Shown in pieces: positions 6,344 to 12,154 of a stretch of 12,154 nucleotides of DNA. The notes under the pieces are model-generated. The model saw only the letters and a program-made list of their open reading frames with translations. It was not told the origin of the DNA and made no database searches. Each line of letters opens with the position of its first letter. Within the stretch, counting starts at the first letter, position 1. This DNA comes from Synechococcus sp. MED850. GTDB lineage: Bacteria; Cyanobacteriota; Cyanobacteriia; PCC-6307; Cyanobiaceae. The DNA lies in assembly GCA_002700765.1 (NCBI GenBank), contig PAEP01000016.1, positions 1 through 12,154 on the forward strand, written 5' to 3'. Both the position numbers and the translations under genes were made by a program.

Positions 6344-7273
6344 TCAGAACGATCTGGGGCCGCTGTAGCCACTGAGATCAGCCAGGGTGTCCAGAGGTTT
6401 CACGCCTGAATCAAGTTTGCCGGCGATCTCCCAGCTCGGAAAACCCTCGATCGCCTTGGTTTTGCAGAGATCTGCCTGGTTGTTCTGACCGTCCGGCGCA
6501 CACTCCACCACCTTGAGAACCTTGGCCGCCTCCTTTCCGAACAGCTCCTTCTGTTCGTGGCAATGGGGACACCAGTAAGCCGAATACATCACAGCACCGG
6601 AGGCCGTGAGGTGTTCCGCCAACGCAAGCGTGGACGCCGTGCTCTCCGTTGTTACCAGGGGCGGCGCACCGGGTCCAGCCGACACCGCGTCAGGACGACT
6701 GGGGTCGAGCACTGAGGCCCAGATCAACCCGCCAAGGAGTACGGCAAGAGCGAGAAGAACACCGCGGAAAACCAACGGCCCCAGCTCATCCCAACCACCA
6801 CCTACAACCGAGAGCACAAACAGTGCAAGGGACAGCACCGCGGAGAGAACGCAGAAGAAACAGAAGGCCTGAATCTTCAGCACCATCACCCCAACCAGCA
6901 CGCCGCTGAACACGGCCATGCCCAGGGAAACGGCGAACAACCCCCACCAGGTGCGCCGGGAGAGATCCGCCTTGTTCTCCTGCAAACCAGGCAGAAGGGG
7001 CAGCAGCGCCATCAGCAGCACTGCGCCATAGGCCAGCACACCAACCAGGGACAGGGGGATGCCGTCTCCAAGGGAGCCCCAGGGGCTGTTGAGCACCTTG
7101 TCGCAGCCATCGGCCCCCATCGGGCAGGTGAGATCTCCCAGCAGCCCCCAGCGTTTGAGGGTGATCGAGCCGGTGTCGATCAGGCCGATGGTGGCCAGCA
7201 CCGCCATGGCGATCCGGGGCCACTTCAGACCTTGATCCTGCCGGCGACGGCTGACGAGACGGGTGGAGCCCAT
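6344..7273 (-). CDS. VKOR-family disulfide-forming membrane protein fused to a thioredoxin-like domain
   Basis: This is a bacterial homologue of vitamin K epoxide reductase, which passes electrons from a periplasmic/lumenal thioredoxin-like partner to quinone and so makes disulfides. Plant LTO1 has the same fusion. With ATG 7273 the protein has 309 residues, as expected for cyanobacterial fusions. A VKOR domain with about four to five membrane segments carries the loop cysteines C50 and C57 (CPMGADGCDKVLNSPWG) and the quinone-proximal pair FCFFC at C138/C141. After a linker (about 190-210) a thioredoxin-like domain has WCPHC at C235/C238 plus C258 and C270. A longer in-frame version from 7384 would reach into the start of divergent rimO and adds unrelated Cys/Arg-rich sequence, so I reject it. 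Gaps are 86 bp to rimO and 11 bp to convergent nadB. Lumenal oxidative folding for photosynthesis is likely, by analogy with known homologues. Confidence 0.92.
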   Translation of the reverse strand: MGSTRLVSRRRQDQGLKWPRIAMAVLATIGLIDTGSITLKRWGLLGDLTCPMGADGCDKVLNSPWGSLGDGIPLSLVGVLAYGAVLLMALLPLLPGLQENKADLSRRTWWGLFAVSLGMAVFSGVLVGVMVLKIQAFCFFCVLSAVLSLALFVLSVVGGGWDELGPLVFRGVLLALAVLLGGLIWASVLDPSRPDAVSAGPGAPPLVTTESTASTLALAEHLTASGAVMYSAYWCPHCHEQKELFGKEAAKVLKVVECAPDGQNNQADLCKTKAIEGFPSWEIAGKLDSGVKPLDTLADLSGYSGPRSF

Positions 7274-7359
7274 CCATGACTTACAAGTGCTGAAATTCTG
7301 GCAGCAGTAGCCGCAGCTTGGCCTCTTCTTAGGGTGAGAAACGGCCCGGCGGCACAGCG

Positions 7360-8736
7360 ATGACCAGCTCAACCTCAAAACCAACGGTGGGCTTTGCCCA
7401 TCTGGGCTGCGAGAAGAACCGCGTGGACACCGAGCACATGGTTGGATTGCTGGCCGAAGCCGGCTATGGCGTTAGCACCGATGAACGGGATGCTGCCGTC
7501 GTTGTGGTGAACACCTGCAGCTTCATTCAGGACGCCCGCGAGGAATCGGTTCGCACCTTGGTTGGTCTGGCGGAACAGGGCAAGGAGCTGATCATTGCGG
7601 GATGTCTGGCCCAACACTTCCAGGAGGAGCTGCTGGAGTCGATCCCGGAGGCGAAAGCGATTGTCGGCACCGGTGACTACCAGCACATCGTCGACGTGCT
7701 TCAACGGGTGGAAGCGGGCGAACGGGTCAACCGTGTCAGCCGCGTTCCGACCTTCGTGGGTGATGAACATCTGCCGCGTCAACGCACCACCGACCAGGCC
7801 GTGGCGTACCTGAAGGTGGCTGAGGGCTGCGACTACCGCTGCGCGTTCTGCATCATTCCGAAGCTGCGTGGAGACCAGCGCAGCCGGTCGATCGAATCGA
7901 TCGTCACCGAGGCGCACCAGCTCGCCGAGCAGGGTGTGCAAGAGCTGATCCTGATCAGCCAGATCACAACCAACTACGGCCTCGATCTCTACGGCAAACC
8001 CAAACTGGCGGAGCTGCTGCGGGCGCTCGGGGAGGTGGAGATCCCCTGGATCCGGGTGCACTACGCCTATCCCACTGGGCTGACACCTGACGTGCTCAGC
8101 GCCTACAGGGATGTCCCGAACGTTCTGCCCTATCTGGATCTGCCGTTACAGCACAGCCATCCCGACGTGCTGAAAGCAATGAATCGCCCCTGGCAAGCGG
8201 ATGTGAACGACCGCCTGCTCGATCAGATCCGCGAGCAGCTGCCCGATGCCGTGCTGCGCACCACATTGATCGTGGGCTTCCCCGGCGAAACCGAGGAGCA
8301 CTTCAACCACTTGAAAAGCTTCTTGCAACGCCAACGCTTCGACCACGTGGGCGTGTTCACGTTTTCTCCAGAGGACGGAACTGCCGCAGCCGATCTCCCG
8401 GATCACGTTGATCCCGAGGTCGCGCAGGCCCGCCGTGATGGCCTGATGGCCCTGCAACAACCGATCGCCGCTGAACGCAATCAACGCTGGGTGGGCCGAA
8501 CGGTGGACGTGCTGATCGAACAGCTCAATCCGCAGTCGGGCGCGATGATCGGACGCTCAGGGCGTTTTGCTCCTGAGGTAGATGGCGAGGTGCATGTCCA
8601 ACCGGGGGAGGACGGCCAGGTCGCTCAGCCGGGGACGATGGTTCCGGTTCGGATCCACAGCGCCGATATCTACGATCTTGGCGGACAGATCGTGGGAGCT
8701 CGGGCGATGGTGGCGGCTGCAAGGGCCAACGCTTGA
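7360..8736 (+). CDS. rimO: Ribosomal protein S12 methylthiotransferase RimO
   Basis: This radical-SAM methylthiotransferase adds a methylthio group to the conserved aspartate of ribosomal protein S12. The 458-residue protein has all three expected domains. The N-terminal MTTase domain carries cysteines C17 ([14 protein letters not shown]), C53 (NTCSFI) and C82 (AGCLAQ) for the auxiliary Fe-S cluster. The radical-SAM core has CX3CX2C at C157, C161 and C164 ([16 protein letters not shown]), then [15 protein letters not shown] and [22 protein letters not shown]-terminal TRAM-like segment spans about 385-445. The GCEKNRVD and LDLYGK motifs favour RimO over the tRNA enzyme MiaB. ATG 7360 fits the family N-terminus and has only a weak upstream purine stretch. 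The stop codon TGA (8734-8736) overlaps the TTG start of the MFS gene, indicating a two-gene operon. Confidence 0.95.
   Translation: MTSSTSKPTVGFAHLGCEKNRVDTEHMVGLLAEAGYGVSTDERDAAVVVVNTCSFIQDAREESVRTLVGLAEQGKELIIAGCLAQHFQEELLESIPEAKAIVGTGDYQHIVDVLQRVEAGERVNRVSRVPTFVGDEHLPRQRTTDQAVAYLKVAEGCDYRCAFCIIPKLRGDQRSRSIESIVTEAHQLAEQGVQELILISQITTNYGLDLYGKPKLAELLRALGEVEIPWIRVHYAYPTGLTPDVLSAYRDVPNVLPYLDLPLQHSHPDVLKAMNRPWQADVNDRLLDQIREQLPDAVLRTTLIVGFPGETEEHFNHLKSFLQRQRFDHVGVFTFSPEDGTAAADLPDHVDPEVAQARRDGLMALQQPIAAERNQRWVGRTVDVLIEQLNPQSGAMIGRSGRFAPEVDGEVHVQPGEDGQVAQPGTMVPVRIHSADIYDLGGQIVGARAMVAAARANA
8721..8736 (+). promoter_or_regulatory. RBS and TTGA stop-start overlap between rimO and the MFS gene
   Basis: AAGGG at 8721-8725 lies 7 nt before TTG 8733-8735, whose last two bases form the rimO stop TGA (8734-8736). 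The purine-rich site inside the rimO 3' end supports this non-ATG start and suggests translation of the exporter is coupled to rimO. The nearby ATG at 8737 is in a different frame. Confidence 0.55.
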
Positions 8737-9962
8737 ATGCTTCTCCTCTCCGGCTGGACCAGCAACGCACGCTGTTTCTTGTGGTTTCCGGCGTCAGCAC
8801 AGCCGGCTCCTTCGCTGGGATCACCGCCAAGGGTTGGATCTTGTTGCATGGCAGCGCCGAACCATTTGTTCTGGCACTGAACTTCGCTGCCCTGTCGCTG
8901 CCGAGTCTGGTGATCAGTGGTCCAGCGGGAGTTCGGACGGACCGCCTGGGATGCGAGCGGGTTCTCGTTCAGGCTCAGTGGGCGCTGTTGATCGCTGCCG
9001 GGCTCGGTGCACTGGCGATTCCGCTGCTGGAGGGAACCGCCCAGGTGCTGCTGTTGCTGGGCAGCACACTGCTGGTGGGCATCGCCGGCGCCTTTGAGCT
9101 CACGGCCCGCAACAAATACTGCTCCCTGCTGGTGGAAGAGCCCGATCAGCTGGCGGGCTATCTGGCCAGTTTCTCAGTTGTGTTCAACGTCGGCAAACTG
9201 GTGGGCCCACCGATCGGGGGCTGGCTTGTGGCCATGGCAGGTCCGGCCTGGGCGCTGGGCATTGACGCGGCCAGCTACCTGCTGCCGATCACCAGCGTGA
9301 TGTTTCTGCTGCGACCACAACGAGAGCGGGAGCAACGCAGTGCTCCAGGAGAGCAGGCGACGCTGTTGAACGCTTGGCAGCAGTGCGGCTCAACACTGCA
9401 GGGGGTACTCACCCTCACGGCTGTGCTTTGCGTGGTGAATTTCTTTCACCCGGGTCTGGCCCCGTTGATCGCTGATCAGGTGATCGGGCCAGATCCGCGT
9501 GATCTGGGGCTGTTCACCAGTGTGCTGGCAGCCGGCAGCATCGCTGGTGGGGTGGTGCTCCAACGCAACAGCCGGCCGTTTAGCCATCGACCGTTTCTGA
9601 CCATTGGATGCTTCGGTCTGCTCACGGCCGTGGCCCAGGTGGGAATGGCTGCATCACCAGGGATGGAATTCAGTCTGGCGATGGCCTTTCTGATCGGTGC
9701 CGGTACCGCAGGTCTGCTCAGCAGCTGCAATCTGATCACCCAGATCGGGTCAGCTCAGGTGGTGCGCGGACGCATGGCCGGGTTGAGCCAGATCGCCTTT
9801 CTCGGTGGCGGTGGACTCAGTGGGCTGTTGGCCGCCCTGATGGTGATGGCCACGAGCTTGTCGACCACATTTGCTGTGACCGGCGGAATTGGGGCTGTGC
9901 TGGCTGTGCTGTGGATCCGACGCCGCGGAGGACGGACACTGGAACCGATCAGATCAACTTGA
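8733..9962 (+). CDS. Major facilitator superfamily transporter (MFS_3 / EntS-like exporter class)
   Basis: The 409-residue inner-membrane transporter shows about 12 hydrophobic segments in two halves. An MFS motif-A-like loop after TM2 ([13 protein letters not shown], residues 66-78) carries the D70-R71 pair. Mid-protein [20 protein letters not shown] (about 146-165) resembles the antiporter-type motif C of drug/siderophore exporters, and a basic central loop (RPQREREQR) divides the halves. The overall pattern suits the MFS_3 group, which includes enterobactin exporter EntS, but the substrate cannot be read from sequence. TTG 8733 is supported by AAGGG 7 nt upstream and by the overlap with rimO; no in-frame ATG occurs before the first membrane segment. 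The last 14 bp overlap the 3' end of the convergent petL-like gene. Why an exporter is paired with rimO is unclear; it may simply share its transcript. Confidence 0.88.
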   Translation: MNASPLRLDQQRTLFLVVSGVSTAGSFAGITAKGWILLHGSAEPFVLALNFAALSLPSLVISGPAGVRTDRLGCERVLVQAQWALLIAAGLGALAIPLLEGTAQVLLLLGSTLLVGIAGAFELTARNKYCSLLVEEPDQLAGYLASFSVVFNVGKLVGPPIGGWLVAMAGPAWALGIDAASYLLPITSVMFLLRPQREREQRSAPGEQATLLNAWQQCGSTLQGVLTLTAVLCVVNFFHPGLAPLIADQVIGPDPRDLGLFTSVLAAGSIAGGVVLQRNSRPFSHRPFLTIGCFGLLTAVAQVGMAASPGMEFSLAMAFLIGAGTAGLLSSCNLITQIGSAQVVRGRMAGLSQIAFLGGGGLSGLLAALMVMATSLSTTFAVTGGIGAVLAVLWIRRRGGRTLEPIRST

Positions 9963-10041
9963 TGCCCTTGAGCAGCTTGGTGAGCACAAACGCGCTGACA
10001 AGACCAGCTCCGAACAACCCCAGATAGATACCGACAGCCAT
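9949..10041 (-). CDS. petL: Cytochrome b6f complex subunit PetL-like, 30 residues
   Basis: A 30-codon gene too short for usual cut-offs starts at ATG 10039-10041 and stops at TGA 9949-9951. The peptide begins MAVGIYLGLF, has a single hydrophobic segment of about 20 residues, and ends [10 protein letters not shown]. Chloroplast and cyanobacterial PetL are 29-32 residue single-span peptides ending in a basic residue followed by LI (such as IKLI or IRLI), which matches well. PetL sits at the periphery of the thylakoid cytochrome b6f complex and helps its stability. PetG, PetM and PetN have different sequences and fit poorly. The 3' 14 bp overlap the end of the convergent MFS gene. No strong Shine-Dalgarno precedes the ATG. 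Because the protein is so short, the assignment rests on length, single span and the C-terminal signature. Confidence 0.68.
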   Translation of the reverse strand: MAVGIYLGLFGAGLVSAFVLTKLLKGIKLI

Positions 10042-10123
10042 GTGCAAGTAAGGATGTGACCACCATTAGATCAGAGCCGGAACATGAAACTGCGCATTGC
10101 GCTTAGGGTTCAGCAACTGGTAA

Positions 10124-10139
10124 CACCTGAGTCCAGGTG
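10124..10139. promoter_or_regulatory. Perfect 16-bp inverted repeat upstream of the B12/radical-SAM gene
   Basis: CACCTG-AGTC-CAGGTG is a perfect 6-bp dyad with a 4-nt spacer, centred about 54 bp upstream of ATG 10186. A second small dyad, GCGC-ATT-GCGC, lies at 10092-10102. Nothing else is recognisable in the 144-bp interval between petL and this gene. The repeat could be an operator or an mRNA hairpin; no T-run follows it. Confidence 0.4.
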
Positions 10140-10185
10140 ATCTCACGCCGGGCCGACCGGACTCCCTGCCCTCTGCCCGTTATTT

Positions 10186-11760
10186 ATGCGCACACTTTTC
10201 ATCTATCCCGAGTTCCCGAAAACCTTCTGGAGCTACGAGAAGATCCTCGAGCTGGTGAACCGCAAGGTGTTGCTGCCCCCGCTGGGCATGGTCACGGTTG
10301 CCGCCCTGCTTCCCCAGGAGTGGGAGATGAAGCTTGCGGATCGCAACGTCAGAGAGGTGACGGAGGCTGAGTGGGACTGGGCAGAATTAGTGATCATCTC
10401 CGGGATGATCGTCCAGAAGGACGATATGGCCGTGCAAATCGGCAAGGCCAAACAGCGGGGGCTACCGGTGGCCGTGGGGGGACCTTTCGCCAGCTCCACT
10501 CCGGATGCACCAGAACTCGACGAAGCGGATTTCAAGATTCTCGATGAAGGGGAAATCACCCTGCCGCTGTTCCTTGAGGCTCTGGAGAGGGGTGAGACCA
10601 GCGGGCGCTTCACCGCCGAGGGCGACAAGCCGGATGTGACATCAACACCGATTCCCCGCTTTGACTTGCTCGAGCTTGACGCTTACGACTCGATGAGCGT
10701 GCAGTTCTCCCGGGGCTGCCCGTTCAATTGTGAGTTCTGCGACATCATTGTTCTTTACGGTCGCAAACCCCGCACCAAAACACCCGAGCAATTGGTGGCG
10801 GAGCTTCAGTACCTCTACGACCTGGGTTGGCGCCGGTCCATCTTTTTGGTGGATGACAACTTCATCGGCAACAAGCGCAATGCCAAGTTGTTGCTGCCCC
10901 AGATCCGCACCTGGCAAGAGGAGCGCGGCTACCCATTCAGCTTTGCGACGGAAGCCTCCGTTGATCTGGCGGACGACGATGAAATGATGCGGATGATGCA
11001 CGACGCACGCTTTGAAAGCGTGTTCCTTGGCATTGAAACGCCTGATGAGGCCAGCCTGGAGACGGCCAGGAAGGTTCAGAACACCCGCAACCCACTGGAT
11101 GCGGCAGTGGATCGGATCACGGCCAATGGCATTCGGGTGATGGCCGGCTTCATCATCGGTTTCGATGGTGAGAAAGATGGCGCAGGCCATCGCATCGTTG
11201 ATTTCGTTACCCGCACCGGCATTCCCGCCGCGATGATGGGCATGTTGCAGGCCCTCCCGAAGACAGCACTTTGGGCGCGATTGGAGAAGGAAGGCCGCCT
11301 GATTCAGGGAGAAGATGCTGCCAAGGGCGTGAATCAAACCAACCTGCTGAACTTCAAACCAACCCGGCCGATCCGCGACATCGCCAACGAATATGTGGAG
11401 GCCTTCTGCGCCCTGTATGAACCCAATGCCTACATGGACCGGGTGTACAGCTATTACCTGAAGATGGGCGCTCCCCGCTGGAAAGCAGCAGCCAAATTGC
11501 CCACTTTGACGGACATCAAGGCTCTGAGCATTGTGATCTGGCGCCAGGGCATCAAGCGCGACACCCGCGGACGCTTCTGGAAGTACATGCTGGGCATGGC
11601 ACGCCAGAACCCTGCCTTGCTGGAGCAGTTCCTGGTGGTGCTGGCCCACAACGAGCACTTCCTGGAGTATCGCTCGATTGTGCAGCGTGAAATTCGTGAA
11701 CAGCTGGAATCACTCCCTCCGGAAGAGCCAACGTCCACAAAAGAACTGCAGGTGGCTTGA
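10186..11760 (+). CDS. B12-binding-type radical-SAM protein with DUF4070 C-terminus
   Basis: The 524-residue protein belongs to the cobalamin-binding radical-SAM class. Residues 1-150 form a Rossmann-like B12-binding domain (LFIYPEFP, LLPPLGMVTVAALL, VAVGGPFASS at 95-104, then ILDEGE) lacking the DxHxxG histidine motif, as is common in this class. The radical-SAM core has CX3CX2C at C178, C182 and C185 (SRGCPFNCEFCDIIVLYGRK) with downstream FLVDDNFIGNKRNAK, FATEASVDLADDDEM and FLGIETPDEASLE. The last 150 residues match the DUF4070 style seen in hopanoid C2-methylase HpnP and many uncharacterised relatives. Membership suggests a methyltransferase or related radical reaction; the substrate is unknown and I do not call it hpnP. 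ATG 10186 fits the family start although no Shine-Dalgarno is visible. It is probably monocistronic, with an inverted repeat upstream and a convergent hairpin downstream. Confidence 0.88.
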   Translation: MRTLFIYPEFPKTFWSYEKILELVNRKVLLPPLGMVTVAALLPQEWEMKLADRNVREVTEAEWDWAELVIISGMIVQKDDMAVQIGKAKQRGLPVAVGGPFASSTPDAPELDEADFKILDEGEITLPLFLEALERGETSGRFTAEGDKPDVTSTPIPRFDLLELDAYDSMSVQFSRGCPFNCEFCDIIVLYGRKPRTKTPEQLVAELQYLYDLGWRRSIFLVDDNFIGNKRNAKLLLPQIRTWQEERGYPFSFATEASVDLADDDEMMRMMHDARFESVFLGIETPDEASLETARKVQNTRNPLDAAVDRITANGIRVMAGFIIGFDGEKDGAGHRIVDFVTRTGIPAAMMGMLQALPKTALWARLEKEGRLIQGEDAAKGVNQTNLLNFKPTRPIRDIANEYVEAFCALYEPNAYMDRVYSYYLKMGAPRWKAAAKLPTLTDIKALSIVIWRQGIKRDTRGRFWKYMLGMARQNPALLEQFLVVLAHNEHFLEYRSIVQREIREQLESLPPEEPTSTKELQVA

Positions 11761-11778
11761 GACTCCCTCAATCCTGCA
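11747..11778. terminator. Candidate bidirectional hairpin between convergent genes
   Basis: An outer stem TGCAGG (11747-11752) with CCTGCA (11773-11778) encloses an inner stem TTGAG (11757-11761) with CTCAA (11767-11771) and a 5-nt loop. Internal bulges are TGGC on one side and T on the other. The structure spans both convergent stop codons and would form on either transcript. Neither side has a good T-run, so it is a possible terminator or 3'-end stabiliser, not a certain one. Confidence 0.4.
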
Positions 11779-12154
11779 CATAGATGCGCTCTTCCCGTAA
11801 ACACTGCTCGGCTTTCTGCAGTTCCCGGCCGAGATACAGCGCATGATCCAAACGGCTCAGCGGATGCGGCCCATCTCCCTCGGTGAGTTGGATGCCGACA
11901 TGCTTGGCACTGCGGCCGCGGTAAATCATTGAGGGTTGCCGGGGGCCATTGCCCCCTTTGCAGCTCAGCACCTCACCGGTGTCGGAATCGCGAGCCAGGC
12001 CCTTGTCATCAATGGTGTTGCCGTAGTGCTCGAGCACCAGCTCACCGGCATCGGTATCGAGCTTGATCAGGAAATAACCGCTGGGATCCAGCGCGATGAA
12101 GCGCTGGGAGAGACGTTCATCCAAAGCATCGATGGATGCAGCCAGCGATGCGGG
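11768..12154 (-). CDS. DUF4346 family protein, probably 5'-truncated at window edge
   Basis: The minus-strand frame is open for 128 codons to the right edge and ends in TGA at 11768-11770. The sequence RLSQRFIALDPSGYFLIKLD, then a VLEHYGNTID stretch, then IYRGRSAKHVGIQL and a C-terminal SRLDHALYLGRELQKAE ending in YVQD fits the small cyanobacterial DUF4346 family. This domain also occurs fused to pterin-binding (dihydropteroate synthase-like) proteins in other organisms. Its function is unknown. The only usual in-frame start in the window is TTG at 12122-12124, which would give 118 residues. Codons upstream (PASLAASIDA) remain open, so the real start may be a few codons beyond the edge. It looks soluble, with mixed beta strands and a charged C-terminal helix. 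It converges on the DUF4070 gene with a 7-bp gap. Confidence 0.82.
   Translation of the reverse strand, partial: PASLAASIDALDERLSQRFIALDPSGYFLIKLDTDAGELVLEHYGNTIDDKGLARDSDTGEVLSCKGGNGPRQPSMIYRGRSAKHVGIQLTEGDGPHPLSRLDHALYLGRELQKAEQCLREERIYVQD

Noticed and set aside
6340..6356. Small dyad CGGATC-AGAAC-GATCTG between nadB and vkor as a bidirectional terminator
   Set aside because: The stem is 6 bp including a G-T pair, with no T-run on either strand. It is too weak to call.
7274..7384. Extended N-terminus for the VKOR protein
   Set aside because: The extra 37 residues do not resemble the family and run past the rimO start on the opposite strand. ATG 7273 gives the expected length.
10042..10185. 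Cobalamin riboswitch before the B12-type radical-SAM gene
   Set aside because: The interval is too short for the full structure, and I see no B12-box-like sequence. Only small inverted repeats are present.
10642..11658. A 338-codon minus-strand open frame opposite the B12/radical-SAM gene
   Set aside because: The composition (Gln/His/Val-rich, no domain) is typical of antisense frames in GC-rich coding DNA. The plus frame carries all the family motifs.

Overview
The window reads as core genome of a marine picocyanobacterium, most likely Synechococcus/Cyanobium-like. It carries psbU (extrinsic photosystem II subunit), a petL-like cytochrome b6f peptide and several families that are largely cyanobacterial: the DUF512/TIGR03279 radical-SAM protein with a PDZ-like domain, DUF3120, DUF4346 and a VKOR-thioredoxin fusion. 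The DNA is moderately GC-rich and tightly packed, with gaps of 7-150 bp. By eye I found no HIP1 octamer, which suits the marine group. Species assignment is inference. I saw no tRNA, rRNA, CRISPR, insertion sequence, prophage or integrase, and no gene-free stretch longer than 300 bp.

Left part (1-3268, all minus strand): uppP, then the DUF512 radical-SAM gene, then a tolC-family gene that runs off the left edge. Gaps are 19 and 24 bp, so this is a probable three-gene envelope transcript. A 98-bp divergent region separates uppP from a DUF3120 membrane-protein gene (plus strand), followed by psbU with a clear intrinsic terminator. nadB (L-aspartate oxidase, NAD synthesis) starts only 9 bp after the terminator T-run.

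Middle part (6344-9962): a vkor gene (membrane disulfide-forming enzyme with a thioredoxin-like tail) lies convergent to nadB and divergent from rimO. rimO (methylthiotransferase for ribosomal protein S12) overlaps a downstream MFS exporter gene by 4 bp through a TTGA junction, suggesting translational coupling.

Right part (9949-12154): a 30-residue petL-like gene lies on the minus strand, its 3' end overlapping the end of the MFS gene. Next is a B12-binding-type radical-SAM gene of the DUF4070 class preceded by a perfect 16-bp inverted repeat, and finally a DUF4346 gene open at the right edge. The last two converge with a 7-bp gap spanned by a two-part hairpin.

Three distinct radical-SAM enzymes occur within 12 kb (DUF512, RimO, DUF4070), two without an assigned reaction. 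I do not see a coherent new multi-gene system such as defence, a mobile element or a biosynthetic cluster. The best leads are the two uncharacterised radical-SAM enzymes, the compact gene junctions and the leader structures.
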